Assembly (NCBI GenBank): GCA_013042375.1
Contig: JABDQH010000116.1
Coordinates: 1 to 64,000 of the forward strand
Direction of reading: 5' to 3'
Length of the DNA stretch: 64,000 nt
Origin: Woeseiaceae bacterium
Lineage (GTDB): Bacteria; Pseudomonadota; Gammaproteobacteria; Steroidobacterales; Woeseiaceae
The notes under the pieces were generated by a model, which worked only from the letters and a program-made list of their open reading frames with translations, searched no databases and was not told the DNA's origin. Positions within the stretch are counted from its first letter, which is position 1; the number at the start of each line of letters is the position of its first letter. The position numbers were made by a program, and so were the translations under genes. Positions 26,942 to 35,981 of the stretch are shown in pieces.

Positions 26942-27481
26942 TCAGCCGGTCGCGGCCTTCGCGTCCCATTCTTCCGTCAGCAGATGACGGTTTTCTTTAA
27001 TGTAGGCTTCCTTTGCCTCGGTGATCGCCTTGCCGAAGCCCAGCACGAATTTCATCCCGGCCGGCCAGTCGCCCATGCAGTCCGAGAGTTCGGCGAAAAG
27101 TTCCTGGTAGCGTCCGATCTCGTCGAGGCGATGTTCGACGACGGCCTCGACATCTGCGGGCCGCATCAGGTGCGCGAAACACAGCATCGCCAGGAACTCC
27201 GAGCGTATCTTGTGGCAGGGCGTCGTATTGCGCAGGGCTTCCAGCAGGTGCTGCCGGCCGGCGTCACTGATGCAATAGACCTTGCGGTCGGGCTTCCCCT
27301 CCTGCGGGATTTCCTCGCAGTCGACAAGGCCCTGCTCGGCCAGCGATGCGAGGGCCGGATAGATCGAGCCGTAACCGGCCGCGAAGAAATGGGCAAAACT
27401 CGACTCGAACTGTTTCTTGAGGTCGTAGCCCGAGGCCGGGCCCTCGGTCAGCATCCCGAGACAAACGGTCTTTACATCCAT
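26942..27481 (-). CDS. PadR-family transcriptional regulator
   Basis: 179 residues from the ATG at 27481; a GTG at 27490 is an alternative. DVKTVCLGMLTEGPASGYDLKKQFE is the winged-helix N-terminus, SIYPALASLAEQGLVDCEEI the recognition helix and wing, and the C-terminal helical half is the dimerisation domain. PadR proteins repress neighbouring efflux or detoxification genes and release DNA on ligand binding. It is the first gene of the efflux operon, so autoregulation is likely. No Shine-Dalgarno is visible at either start. Confidence 0.9.
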   Translation of the reverse strand: MDVKTVCLGMLTEGPASGYDLKKQFESSFAHFFAAGYGSIYPALASLAEQGLVDCEEIPQEGKPDRKVYCISDAGRQHLLEALRNTTPCHKIRSEFLAMLCFAHLMRPADVEAVVEHRLDEIGRYQELFAELSDCMGDWPAGMKFVLGFGKAITEAKEAYIKENRHLLTEEWDAKAATG

Positions 27482-27511
27482 AAGGCACACGCAACGCGGC
27501 AGACGCCGCCC

Positions 27512-27548
27512 ATATATCGATGCGATGCATAATATCAGTTCGATATAT
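27512..27548. promoter_or_regulatory. inverted repeat upstream of padR, probable PadR operator
   Basis: ATATATCGA, 19 bases, TCGATATAT: two perfect 9-base arms, 28 bases centre to centre. It lies 31-67 bases upstream of the padR ATG in an A/T-rich promoter region and ends 29 bases after the stop of the next gene. Confidence 0.65.
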
Positions 27549-27577
27549 AAATGCGAGCTTTTTCTAGCGGCGCGCGC

Positions 27578-28927
27578 TTATTCGAAACATTGCGACAGGA
27601 ACGGGTTGAGGAGGCGCCCGTGCGGGTCGAGCTGGCTGCGGATCTTGCGGAAAAAGGCCAGGCGGTTGCTGTACAGGTCCCGGGCGTACTCGGCGCGCAG
27701 CGCTCTCGAATGGCTGAACAGCGGCACGCCACCCCAGTGCTCGGCGAACTGGTCGAGGTCGATCACGAAATCCTCCCAGCCCTTGCGCTGCGTCGACACG
27801 ACGTTGAGGGCAACCATGGGTTCGTCGAACGACGGTGACATCATGGCCGCCGTGTCCTGCGCAACGCCGAAGCCCACGGCCGGCAGATCGGTGCGATAGC
27901 CCGACTCTGCGAGCGTCTTGCGGCAGAACTCCCGGTAGGCCTTGACGACGACGGCGAAATCGCACGCCGGGAAGCACCAGGTCGAGTGCAGCAAGTCGCG
28001 TGGCTCGCGCCGGCGGCGACCGCTCGCCATCACGTTGGTCCCGTTGGTCACGAAACGCGAATTGACGAGGTCGTGTGTCGCGGTACTGAGCCTGTCCATG
28101 AGGCGGTAGCGCACCGAGGGGATCGGCACGATGCGATTGAGCGACTTGAAGACGTGCGGCAGGACCGTGCTCTCGCCCCAGTCCTTGAGCTTCCACGGCA
28201 CGCGATGCGCGTTACCGGGCGATGCCTCGTAGCGCCGCAGATCGAGATAGACGCGATCCTTGTGCGGCAGCAGGTAGAATTTCAGGCCGACATCACGCGT
28301 CGCGAGGCGATCGACGACGTCGGCGAACGTGTCGAGGTCGATGCTGCGATGGCTGGCCGAAAACGTGCTGATCAGGCACACGCGCAGCGTCACTTCGTAG
28401 ATTGCACCGAGCATGCCGTAGCTCAGGCGTAAGGCATTGAGCAGGTGCTTCTGCTGCTGCGACACTTTCATCAGCCTGCCGTCGGGTGTGACGAGCCTGA
28501 TGCTGATCGCCTCGCTGGAGAGAAATGACGAACGGTCGCCGATGCCGGGCGCCATGCAGGGCGATGCGATCGCACCGCCCACGGTACGTTCGGGCTGGTC
28601 GTAATTCGCGGCGAGCTCGAGCCCGTGCGGTGCCAGCGCCTCGACCAGCGTGCCGAGGCGAACGCCGGCCTGTACGGTAACCGTCAGGCGGTGAGTGTCG
28701 ATCGTCCCGATGCGATCGAGCGCAGTCATGTCGACAATCGTGCCCGAGTCGTTGGTATTGCAGTCCGTCGATGCCGTGCCGGCACCGCGAATGCGGATCG
28801 GTGTCGCCGCCCGGCTCTCGGGATCGAGATAGCGCATCAGGTCGGCGAGATTGCCGGGCCTCAGTATCTTTGCAGTAGCAGGCCGTCGGACGTAGCGGCC
28901 CGTATCACGAAATCTCGGTGAAGGCAT
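27578..28927 (-). CDS. FAD-binding oxidoreductase of the aldonolactone oxidase type
   Basis: 449 residues from the ATG at 28927 (GGGAGCAAGG upstream). The N-terminal FAD domain has PIRIRGAGTASTDCN and LAANYDQPERTVGGAIASP as in PF01565 proteins. The C-terminus LDPHGRLLNPFLSQCF matches the end of D-arabinono-1,4-lactone oxidase-like enzymes. It should oxidise a sugar lactone or alcohol using FAD. I see no HxxC-type covalent flavin histidine at the usual GSGHS position, so FAD may be non-covalent. Substrate unknown. Confidence 0.82.
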   Translation of the reverse strand: MPSPRFRDTGRYVRRPATAKILRPGNLADLMRYLDPESRAATPIRIRGAGTASTDCNTNDSGTIVDMTALDRIGTIDTHRLTVTVQAGVRLGTLVEALAPHGLELAANYDQPERTVGGAIASPCMAPGIGDRSSFLSSEAISIRLVTPDGRLMKVSQQQKHLLNALRLSYGMLGAIYEVTLRVCLISTFSASHRSIDLDTFADVVDRLATRDVGLKFYLLPHKDRVYLDLRRYEASPGNAHRVPWKLKDWGESTVLPHVFKSLNRIVPIPSVRYRLMDRLSTATHDLVNSRFVTNGTNVMASGRRRREPRDLLHSTWCFPACDFAVVVKAYREFCRKTLAESGYRTDLPAVGFGVAQDTAAMMSPSFDEPMVALNVVSTQRKGWEDFVIDLDQFAEHWGGVPLFSHSRALRAEYARDLYSNRLAFFRKIRSQLDPHGRLLNPFLSQCFE

Positions 28928-29051
28928 CCTTGCTCCCGGCACATCCCCCACGTGATCCTGACACAAGCGGACAGGAAGCTGCTGTGACGCAGTTCCACCC
29001 GGCCTGTTTTGTCAAATTGCCATCGCGACGCGAGACCTCCAAACTGGACGC
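28928..29051. other. divergent intergenic region
   Basis: 124 bases between the FAD oxidase and the phospholipase D gene. It must hold promoters for both. I see no convincing -35/-10 pair or repeat. Confidence 0.3.
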
Positions 29052-30557
29052 ATGGGGATGTTTTCGACACTCGTCGGCAGCCGTTTGCCGCCCAGGTACC
29101 AGCGATTCTTCAAGCTGCCGGAGCGCGTGGAGTCCTACAAGGTGACGGACACGGCGTCGACGGCACTGGGTCGATCGGTCCGCGCGTGGTTTGCCGGTCG
29201 CGATGCGACGGCCGCCGTGTATCGGCTGGACTCGGGCATCGACGCGCTCAGTGCGCGCGTCGGCCTGATCGATCGTGCCGAACGCACGATCGATATGCAG
29301 AGCTTCCTGCTCAAGGACGACGTCAGTGGCAACCTCGTGGCGTTGCACCTGGCGAAGGCCGCCGATCGCGGCGTGCGTGTGAGGCTGCTCATGGACGACG
29401 CGCTGACCGAGCTCGTCGACCCCGGACTATTGTCGCTGGACGAGCACGAAAATATCGAAGTGCGCGTTTTCAACCCGTTTCCGCGGCGACGGTCGCGCTT
29501 CATCAGCCTGCTCGCCAACTACAACATCCTCAATCGCCGCATGCACAACAAGTCGCTCACGGTCGACAACGAGGCGACGATCGTGGGCGGTCGCAACATC
29601 GCCGACGAGTACTACCAGACCGGCGGCGAAAGCGAGTTCATCGACGAAGACCTGCTCGCCATCGGGTCACCCGTCGACGTCGTGTCCGACGGTTTCGACG
29701 AGTACTGGAACTCGCCCGAAGCCATCCCCATGGGGGCTTTTGACAATCTTGTCGCGCACGGCGGCGTCGTGGAGTCGGTCGCCGAGGCGCGCAAGCTCAT
29801 CGACGCGCATCGCGGCGGACCGTTTCTCGATGGCGTCGATGGGCGCCTTGTCGATCGGCTGGTCGCCGGCACCCTGCAACTGGTTCCGGCCGAGGTCGAG
29901 GTCGTGCTGGATCGCCCCGACAAGGTGCGCTATTTCAAGCTCAGCCGGACAAGCGTGACGAGCGATTACCTGCAGCGGCTGGCCACCGCCGCAGTGCGCG
30001 AACTCATCGTCATCTCGCCGTACTTTGTTCCGCGCAAGGAAGGCGTCGACTTCTTCGCGGCGCTCGTGAAGAGGGGCGTCAACGTCATCATCATTACCAA
30101 TTCGCTCGCTTCGACCAATCACGCCAGCGTACACGCGGTTTACGCACGCTATCGCAAACCGCTGTTGCAGCACGGCGTGCAGTTGTTCGAACTGCGCGCG
30201 CGCTCGGAGTCGGCGGAAGCACGCACCAAGTTGACCTTGCATTCAAAGGTCGCGACCGTGGACCGGCAACGCCTGTTCGTCGGTTCGTTCAACCTGGATC
30301 CGCGCTCACTCTACCTGAACACCGAGATGGGCATGATGGTCGAGTCATCGGAGCTCGCCGAATCGATGGCGACGAGCATCCTGGTCTCGCTCCCGGAATC
30401 GTCCTATCGACTGCGCCTCTCGGAGCGCGGCAAGCTGCAATGGGTGTTGCAGACGACGGACGTCGAGGAAGTCATCACGACCGAACCCCAGAGCGGGGCC
30501 TGGCTGCGATTCAGGACGTGGCTGCTGGGTCTCCTGCCCATCGAGGAACAGATGTAG
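29052..30557 (+). CDS. phospholipase D family protein (cardiolipin synthase-like)
   Basis: 501 residues. Two HKD motifs are intact: HNKSLTVD (about H165), then GGRNIADEY, and HSKVATVD (about H397), then GSFNLDPRS. The two halves form one active site that transfers phosphatidyl groups or cleaves phosphodiesters. There are no N-terminal membrane helices, unlike ClsA. This resembles the soluble YmdC/ClsC group. Start could also be the ATG at 29058. Confidence 0.88.
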   Translation: MGMFSTLVGSRLPPRYQRFFKLPERVESYKVTDTASTALGRSVRAWFAGRDATAAVYRLDSGIDALSARVGLIDRAERTIDMQSFLLKDDVSGNLVALHLAKAADRGVRVRLLMDDALTELVDPGLLSLDEHENIEVRVFNPFPRRRSRFISLLANYNILNRRMHNKSLTVDNEATIVGGRNIADEYYQTGGESEFIDEDLLAIGSPVDVVSDGFDEYWNSPEAIPMGAFDNLVAHGGVVESVAEARKLIDAHRGGPFLDGVDGRLVDRLVAGTLQLVPAEVEVVLDRPDKVRYFKLSRTSVTSDYLQRLATAAVRELIVISPYFVPRKEGVDFFAALVKRGVNVIIITNSLASTNHASVHAVYARYRKPLLQHGVQLFELRARSESAEARTKLTLHSKVATVDRQRLFVGSFNLDPRSLYLNTEMGMMVESSELAESMATSILVSLPESSYRLRLSERGKLQWVLQTTDVEEVITTEPQSGAWLRFRTWLLGLLPIEEQM

Positions 30558-30586
30558 AATGAGCGGCCACTACACGAGGATCGGCG

Positions 30587-31444
30587 ATGCGTTGGCGAGG
30601 CAGAAGGCGTAGCAGCAATATCGAAGACCGGCGCGGCTCCCGCGCGCCGAAGCTGGTCGGCGGCGGCATCGGCACGATCGCTCTGGTGCTCGTGGCGATG
30701 TACTTCGGCGTGGACCCGGCGCCGCTGCTGCAGGGCATGCAAGGCACGGGCGGTAGCGCGTCGTCGAGCGGCACGCGCCCGACCACGGCAGACCTGGAAA
30801 ACGATCCCCTGGCCGACATGATCTCGGTGGTCGTCGCCGATACCGAGGATGTCTGGACCGAGCTGTTCGCGGCGCAGGGCAGGCGTTACAAGGCACCGTC
30901 GCTCGTGATGTTCAGCGGCGCGACGCAATCGGCGTGTGGCCTCGGCCAGGCCGCCATGGGTCCTTTTTATTGCCCGGCCGACCAGAAGGCCTACATCGAT
31001 CTGGCCTTTTACGACCAGATGCGCACGAAATTCCGGGCGCCCGGTGACTTTGCGCAGGCCTACGTCATTGCGCACGAGGTCGGCCACCACGTGCAGAACC
31101 TGCTGGGGATATCGGGACAGGTCCACCAGATGAAGCAGCGCGTCAGCCAGGGCGAGGCCAACGCGCTGTCGGTGCGGCTCGAGCTGCAGGCCGACTGCCT
31201 CGCCGGCGTCTGGGCGAATCGTACGCAAAAGGCGCACAACTTCCTCGAGCGCGGCGATGTCGAGGAGGCGCTCAAAGCCGCGAGCGCCATCGGCGACGAT
31301 ACGCTGCAACGCCAGGGTCGCGGCACCGTCGTTCCCGAGTCGTTTACGCACGGCACCTCGGCGCAACGGCAGCGCTGGTTCATGGTCGGCCTCGACAGCG
31401 GCGACCCGGACAGATGCGACACGTTCAGCGCCGATCGCCTGTGA
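30587..31444 (+). CDS. neutral zinc metallopeptidase, YpfJ/KPN_02809 family
   Basis: 285 residues. An arginine-rich N-terminus is followed by one membrane anchor (about 28-42) and the catalytic domain. HEVGHHVQ (from about H163) is the zinc-binding HExxH, with the glutamate ELQADCLAGVWA downstream as third ligand. The C-terminus ends SGDPDRCDTFSADRL, typical of the family. The physiological substrate is unknown. Its stop overlaps the next start (TGATG). Confidence 0.92.
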   Translation: MRWRGRRRSSNIEDRRGSRAPKLVGGGIGTIALVLVAMYFGVDPAPLLQGMQGTGGSASSSGTRPTTADLENDPLADMISVVVADTEDVWTELFAAQGRRYKAPSLVMFSGATQSACGLGQAAMGPFYCPADQKAYIDLAFYDQMRTKFRAPGDFAQAYVIAHEVGHHVQNLLGISGQVHQMKQRVSQGEANALSVRLELQADCLAGVWANRTQKAHNFLERGDVEEALKAASAIGDDTLQRQGRGTVVPESFTHGTSAQRQRWFMVGLDSGDPDRCDTFSADRL

Positions 31445-32781
31445 TGCGTCGATTCTGGCCGCTTGTCGCTTTACTGGCGGGCGCGCCGGCCGTCGCCGCG
31501 GACACGACGGCCTTCATCAACGTCAACGTCGTGCCGATGGACACGGAACGCGTCATCGCACAGCAGACCCTGATCGTGCGCGACGGACTCATCGATGCGA
31601 TCGGGAGCGTCGACGACGTACCGATCCCCGAGGGGGCTACCGTCGTGGATGGCACGGACCGCTACCTGATGCCGGGCCTCGCGGAGATGCACGCACACGT
31701 TGCGGCTGCCGACTCACCGTTGCTGGCGCGCTATTTCGACCTGTACGTTGCGAACGGCGTGACGACGATTCGCGGCATGCTCGGGCGCGAGTCGCACCTC
31801 GGGCTGCGCGACGACCTCGAGACAGGCAGCCGGTTCGGCCCGCGGCTCGTGACCTCCGGGCCGTCGCTAAACGGCCGGACCGTCGGCGGCGTACAGCAGG
31901 CACGGGACATGGTCGCGGCGCAGCATGCGGCGGGTTACGACTTCATCAAGATTCACCCGGGGTTGACGGCTGACGAGTTCGACGCCGCCGCAAACACGGC
32001 CAACGCACTCGGCATGCCGTTCGCGGGGCATGTCCCGGTTGCGGCCGGCGTCAGCCGCGCGCTCGAACTCGACATGGCGTCGATCGACCACCTGGACGGC
32101 TATTTCGCGGCATTACTGCCGCCGGACAGCCACGGCCGGGGAGGGTTCGGGGGCTTTTTCGACGTGTTCCTCGCCGACGAGATCGACGCCGACCGCATCG
32201 CCGATATCGCAGCGGCGACGGCGGAGGCCGGTACCTGGAACGTACCGACCGAGGTGCTGATCGAGCAGCTCGTCGACGCGACACCGGTGAACGAATTGCG
32301 CAATCGACCCGAAATGCACTACATGCCGGCGGCCACCGTGGCCGATTGGGTGCGCGCCAAGGAATCGCAGCTCGCAGATCGCGACTACGACGCGGAAGTC
32401 GCCGCACTGGCCGTCGAGCTGCGCCGCAAGCTGATTCTCGAGTTGCAGCGCGCCGGCGCCGGGTTGCTTCTCGGTTCGGATTCGCCACAGATATTCAATG
32501 TGCCGGGTTTCTCGCTGCACCGGGAGCTGGACACGCTCGTGGCGGCCGGCCTGACTCCCTGGGAAGCCCTGTACTCGGGCACCGTTGCCGTCGCCGCGTA
32601 CCTCGGGAGCAACACGGGCATCGTCGCCGTTGGGCGTGCCGCCGACCTCGTGTTGCTGGACGCCAATCCTCTTGACGATATCCGCAACAGCCGCCGCATC
32701 CACGGCGTCGTGCTGCGCGGCGCCTGGTTGCCGGCCGCAACGCTCGAGAACCGCATGGAGCGCTGGCGCGACGACCGGTAA
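31444..32781 (+). CDS. secreted amidohydrolase family protein
   Basis: 445 residues with a signal peptide (RRFWPLVALLAGAPAVAA). MPGLAEMHAHVAAADSP carries the HxH metal ligands (about H83 and H85); AGHVPVA and SIDHLDGYFAA give later histidines, and LLLGSDSPQIF gives the final aspartate. The C-terminal VGRAADLVLLDANPL closes the composite domain. It probably hydrolyses an amide or cyclic imide in the periplasm; substrate unknown. Tightly coupled to the upstream peptidase gene. Confidence 0.88.
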   Translation: MRRFWPLVALLAGAPAVAADTTAFINVNVVPMDTERVIAQQTLIVRDGLIDAIGSVDDVPIPEGATVVDGTDRYLMPGLAEMHAHVAAADSPLLARYFDLYVANGVTTIRGMLGRESHLGLRDDLETGSRFGPRLVTSGPSLNGRTVGGVQQARDMVAAQHAAGYDFIKIHPGLTADEFDAAANTANALGMPFAGHVPVAAGVSRALELDMASIDHLDGYFAALLPPDSHGRGGFGGFFDVFLADEIDADRIADIAAATAEAGTWNVPTEVLIEQLVDATPVNELRNRPEMHYMPAATVADWVRAKESQLADRDYDAEVAALAVELRRKLILELQRAGAGLLLGSDSPQIFNVPGFSLHRELDTLVAAGLTPWEALYSGTVAVAAYLGSNTGIVAVGRAADLVLLDANPLDDIRNSRRIHGVVLRGAWLPAATLENRMERWRDDR

Positions 32782-32794
32782 CCTCGCCCTCGTC

Positions 32795-32803
32795 TGCTAG
32801 AAT
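32795..32803 (+). promoter_or_regulatory. extended -10 element before the CBS gene
   Basis: TGCTAGAAT, an extended -10 (TGnTAGAAT). No good -35 is seen. The same GCTAGAAT is found upstream of the genes at 37024 and 45632. Confidence 0.4.
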
Positions 32804-32844
32804 CAAGGTAAGACCTTAGCCGTCGCCGATAATGGGGTAGCCGC

Positions 32845-33273
32845 ATGAAGCTCGTTCAGCATTTGCTCGATATGAAGGGCAGGGACCTTATCTCGACTCA
32901 CCGCGATGCGTCGGTGTTCGACGCGATCAAGCTCATGGCCGATCATGCCGTGGGCTCGCTGCTCGTCATGGACGGTGATGCGCTGATCGGGATCGTTACC
33001 GAGCGCGACTACGCGCGCAAGGTGATCCTCAAAGGGCGGTCTTCGGACGAAACGCCGGTCGGCGACATCATGACGAAGAAGGTCATCACATCGCGACCGG
33101 AGCAGTCCGTGAAGCAGTGCATGGAGCTCATGTCGGAGCGACGTATGCGGCACTTGCCCATTGTCGTGGACGACAAGGTCGTCGGGATTATCTCGATCGG
33201 CGATCTCGTGCAGGCCATCATCGCGGACCAGCAGGAGGAGATCGAGCAGCTGGAGCAATACATCAGTGGCTGA
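32845..33273 (+). CDS. tandem CBS domain protein
   Basis: 142 residues, almost entirely two CBS domains (about 10-62 and 75-130). GSLLVMDGDALIGIVTERDYARKV and MRHLPIVVDDKVVGIISIGDLVQ are the paired signatures that bind adenine nucleotides. No catalytic domain is attached. It may regulate a partner enzyme or sense energy state. Stand-alone unit. Confidence 0.9.
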   Translation: MKLVQHLLDMKGRDLISTHRDASVFDAIKLMADHAVGSLLVMDGDALIGIVTERDYARKVILKGRSSDETPVGDIMTKKVITSRPEQSVKQCMELMSERRMRHLPIVVDDKVVGIISIGDLVQAIIADQQEEIEQLEQYISG

Positions 33274-33350
33274 CCGCCTCCGATAAGCGGAACTTGCGGC
33301 GTCGGCAGCGATCTATTCGTGATGAAAGTGTAAATCCGACGGGGTCTGGA

Positions 33351-33905
33351 ATGAATAGCAGAATGCTGGCTGTCCTGAGCATCCTGGCCGGCGCGGGGCT
33401 GCTATGGTCGCCTGTTGTTGCGGCACAGAAGAGCGCTGTGCAGGGCCCGACGACCGTCATCGGGCCACGTAACCCGTGGCTGGCGTCAGGGGCCCGTGCG
33501 ATCGAAGACGGCAATCCCCAGCGAGGTGTCGAGCTCACGGAAATCGGGCTTGCCAACGCGCAGGGTAGTTACGAGCGCAAGGCCGCCCTGTCGAATCTCT
33601 GCGCGGGCTATCTCCTGATCGATAAACCCGAGCATGCGCTCGATTACTGCAACCGCGTGATCGCAATGGACACCAATTTCTGGCGTGCGTACAACAATCG
33701 TGCGCTGGTTTACCTCGCGCTGGGCCGCTATGCGGAATCCGAGGCCGACATCAAGACGGGCCAGGCCCTGCGCCCCGGATCGTCGAAGCTCAAGGACACC
33801 AAGGCGATGTTCCTCGACACGGTCGCGCCGGTTGAACCAATCGTCGAGATCGACGAGCGTCGGGCGCACGTCGAGGACAAGCGCGGCGATGACGAATCGA
33901 AGTGA
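33351..33905 (+). CDS. secreted tetratricopeptide-repeat protein
   Basis: 184 residues from the ATG at 33351. A signal peptide (MLAVLSILAGAGLLWSPVVAA) is followed by TPR-like helices; KPEHALDYCNRVIAMDTNFWRAYNNRALVYLALGRYAESEADI spans two repeats. The tail is acidic. It overlaps the TonB-like gene by 17 bases. TPRs bind proteins; a role in an envelope complex with the next gene product is inferred from coupling. Confidence 0.8.
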   Translation: MNSRMLAVLSILAGAGLLWSPVVAAQKSAVQGPTTVIGPRNPWLASGARAIEDGNPQRGVELTEIGLANAQGSYERKAALSNLCAGYLLIDKPEHALDYCNRVIAMDTNFWRAYNNRALVYLALGRYAESEADIKTGQALRPGSSKLKDTKAMFLDTVAPVEPIVEIDERRAHVEDKRGDDESK

Positions 33906-34281
33906 GGCAACGCTGATCGTCGCCCTCCTGGCGCTGGCAATCCCGGCGCTGGCTCAGCAAGACGACGATCCGGTCGACGCGATGGATTCGAAGACCGAGC
34001 GCATGCCGGTCAACACGATCGTGCCCGAGTATCCCGAGGCGGCGCGGCGCGAGCGTATCGAAGGCGAGGTCCAGGTCTGTTTCGACATCACGCGCTCGGG
34101 GATGCCGCGCCGCATCGCCGTGCGGCGCAGCTCGCATCGCTATTTCGAGAAGCCGGCGCGCGATGCCGTACGGCGCTCTACCTGGCGGGCCGTTCCGCCC
34201 GGTGAGAAAGCGCCCAATATCAAGGCCTGCAGGACGTTTCGTTTCAGGCTGGAGCGGATTCCGCTCGACGAGCGAGACTGA
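33889..34281 (+). CDS. TonB C-terminal domain protein with a signal peptide
   Basis: 130 residues from the ATG at 33889. A short hydrophobic N-terminus with ALAQQ is probably a cleaved signal. The rest is a TonB C-terminal fold: VPEYPEAARRERIEGEVQVCFDI, then AVPPGEKAPNIKACRTFRFRL. It lacks the proline-rich spacer of energy-coupling TonB, so it is unlikely to span the periplasm. Possibly a periplasmic binding module paired with the TPR protein. Confidence 0.75.
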   Translation: MTNRSEATLIVALLALAIPALAQQDDDPVDAMDSKTERMPVNTIVPEYPEAARRERIEGEVQVCFDITRSGMPRRIAVRRSSHRYFEKPARDAVRRSTWRAVPPGEKAPNIKACRTFRFRLERIPLDERD

Positions 34282-34287
34282 CGCGGA

Positions 34288-34890
34288 CTAATACTCAAGC
34301 AGGTCGAGCATCCGTGTCGCCGCCTCTTCGAGCGTCGTGCCGAAACTGACCAGGCCGTCTTCGTGGCCGCCCATCACGGCGACGCCGGCCTCCTTTAGCC
34401 CGCCCATGCGGTAAAGGCGATCGAATTCACGCGCCATCTCGGGCGTACCGTAGGGGACGTCCGGGTCGGTCGTTGGCAGGTCACCTTGCCGATCGCGCCA
34501 CAATTCCCGGCTGTGTACGTGCACGACGGCACCGATCGCGTCACCGAGATTGTAGATTGCCGCATGCGTCAACGCTTCGGATGAGGCCTGGATCGGCCCA
34601 CTGCAGCGGACGATGCCGCTGCGAATGTCGCAATCCGTGACCAGCGAATAGTGGCGCTCATCCGTCGCAGCAAGGTGTCCTGTCTGCGTGCCGCTGATCA
34701 GGAACAAGCCGCTCGAGCCGCGGCTCACGCTGATGTTCCCGTAGCCTACGCCGATGTCTTCGTACTCACCGATGAGGCCGGCTTCGTACAATGGTCTTCG
34801 CCAGGATTCGAGCAGCCGCGTCGCTTCGACGTGCGTTGCCGGGCCCGGCGTCCAGTGGCTCTCATACTTGATGTAGCCTTCGTCGATCAC
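34288..34890 (-). CDS. class II aldolase/adducin family protein
   Basis: 200 residues. GAVVHVHSRELW gives two zinc-binding histidines (H124, H126), and GNISVSRG and the final H of VMGGHEDG complete the site. It follows mtnA with a 4-base overlap. Family members near mtnA either dehydrate 5-methylthioribulose-1-phosphate (MtnB) or cleave 5-methylthioribulose/5-deoxyribulose-1-phosphate (the DHAP shunt aldolase). Sequence alone does not tell which. Confidence 0.85.
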   Translation of the reverse strand: MIDEGYIKYESHWTPGPATHVEATRLLESWRRPLYEAGLIGEYEDIGVGYGNISVSRGSSGLFLISGTQTGHLAATDERHYSLVTDCDIRSGIVRCSGPIQASSEALTHAAIYNLGDAIGAVVHVHSRELWRDRQGDLPTTDPDVPYGTPEMAREFDRLYRMGGLKEAGVAVMGGHEDGLVSFGTTLEEAATRMLDLLEY

Positions 34891-35981
34891 GAGCGGTCCC
34901 GCATCTCCGGAAACAACCCGAGCAGGCCATCCTCTGAGGCAGCGCAGATGCCACGTTCCGTGATCAGTCCCGTGACGAGGCGGGCGGGAGTGACGTCGAA
35001 CGCGTAGTTGCTGATCGGCGTACCTGGTGCCGTCGTCCTGACCATGGTTGGCGCACCCTCGCGCATGCCGTGGACATGACTTACCTCTTCGGCATCGCGT
35101 TCCTCAATGGGGATCTCGGCGACGCCGTCGCAGCTGCGCCAGTCGATTGTCGTGGATGGCAACCCGACATAGAACGGGATGTCGTTGTCGAAAGCCGCCA
35201 GCGCTTTGAGATACGTGCCGATCTTGTTGGCGACGTCTCCACAGCGCGTCGTGCGGTCGGTGCCGACGATCACGATGTCGACGAGCCCATGCTGCATCAG
35301 GTGGCCGCCGGCGTTGTCGACGATGAGGGTGTGTGGCACGCCGCTTTGGGCGAGTTCCCATGCCGTCAGCTGCGAGCCCTGGTTGCGCGGCCGGGTCTCG
35401 TCCACCCACACGTGCACGTCGATACCGCGCTGTTGCGCGATGTAGACGGGCGCCGTCGCCGTGCCGTAGTTGATGGTCGCGAGGGCACCCGCATTGCAGT
35501 GCGTGAGCACGTTGACGGGTTCACCCGGCTTGCGTGCCGCAATCGCCTCGAGCAGCGCGACGCCATGTTCGCCGATGCCGCGGCTGATCTCGACATCCTC
35601 GTCGCAGATCGCCTGCGCATCCCGGCGGATCTCGTCGGCAAGCTCGCCGCCGGCGTGCGCATCGACGACGCGCATGATGCGCTCGATCGCCCAGCGCAGG
35701 TTGACGGCTGTCGGCCGCGCGGCCAGCAAACGGTCCGCGACGGCGTGCATCGCAACGGACTCGGGGCTCTCGAGCGCCGCGAGGTAGAGACCCCAGGCCG
35801 CAGTCGCACCGATCAATGGCGCGCCGCGCACGTACATGTCGGCGATGGCGGTCTCGGCGTCCTGCCAGCTGCCAAGGTCGTGCAGCTTGAATTCGTGGGG
35901 CAGCAGGCGCTGGTCGATGATCTTTACGACCGACGGATCGTCGGCGTCCAGCCAGATGGTCCTGAAGGTCTCAGCCGTCAC
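34887..35981 (-). CDS. mtnA: S-methyl-5-thioribose-1-phosphate isomerase
   Basis: 364 residues. [37 protein letters not shown] (catalytic cysteine) and [20 protein letters not shown] (catalytic aspartate) are MtnA hallmarks. It isomerises 5-methylthioribose-1-phosphate, and in some bacteria 5-deoxyribose-1-phosphate. It overlaps folD and the class II aldolase by 4 bases each. No mtnK or mtnP is in the window. Confidence 0.93.
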   Translation of the reverse strand: MTAETFRTIWLDADDPSVVKIIDQRLLPHEFKLHDLGSWQDAETAIADMYVRGAPLIGATAAWGLYLAALESPESVAMHAVADRLLAARPTAVNLRWAIERIMRVVDAHAGGELADEIRRDAQAICDEDVEISRGIGEHGVALLEAIAARKPGEPVNVLTHCNAGALATINYGTATAPVYIAQQRGIDVHVWVDETRPRNQGSQLTAWELAQSGVPHTLIVDNAGGHLMQHGLVDIVIVGTDRTTRCGDVANKIGTYLKALAAFDNDIPFYVGLPSTTIDWRSCDGVAEIPIEERDAEEVSHVHGMREGAPTMVRTTAPGTPISNYAFDVTPARLVTGLITERGICAASEDGLLGLFPEMRDRS

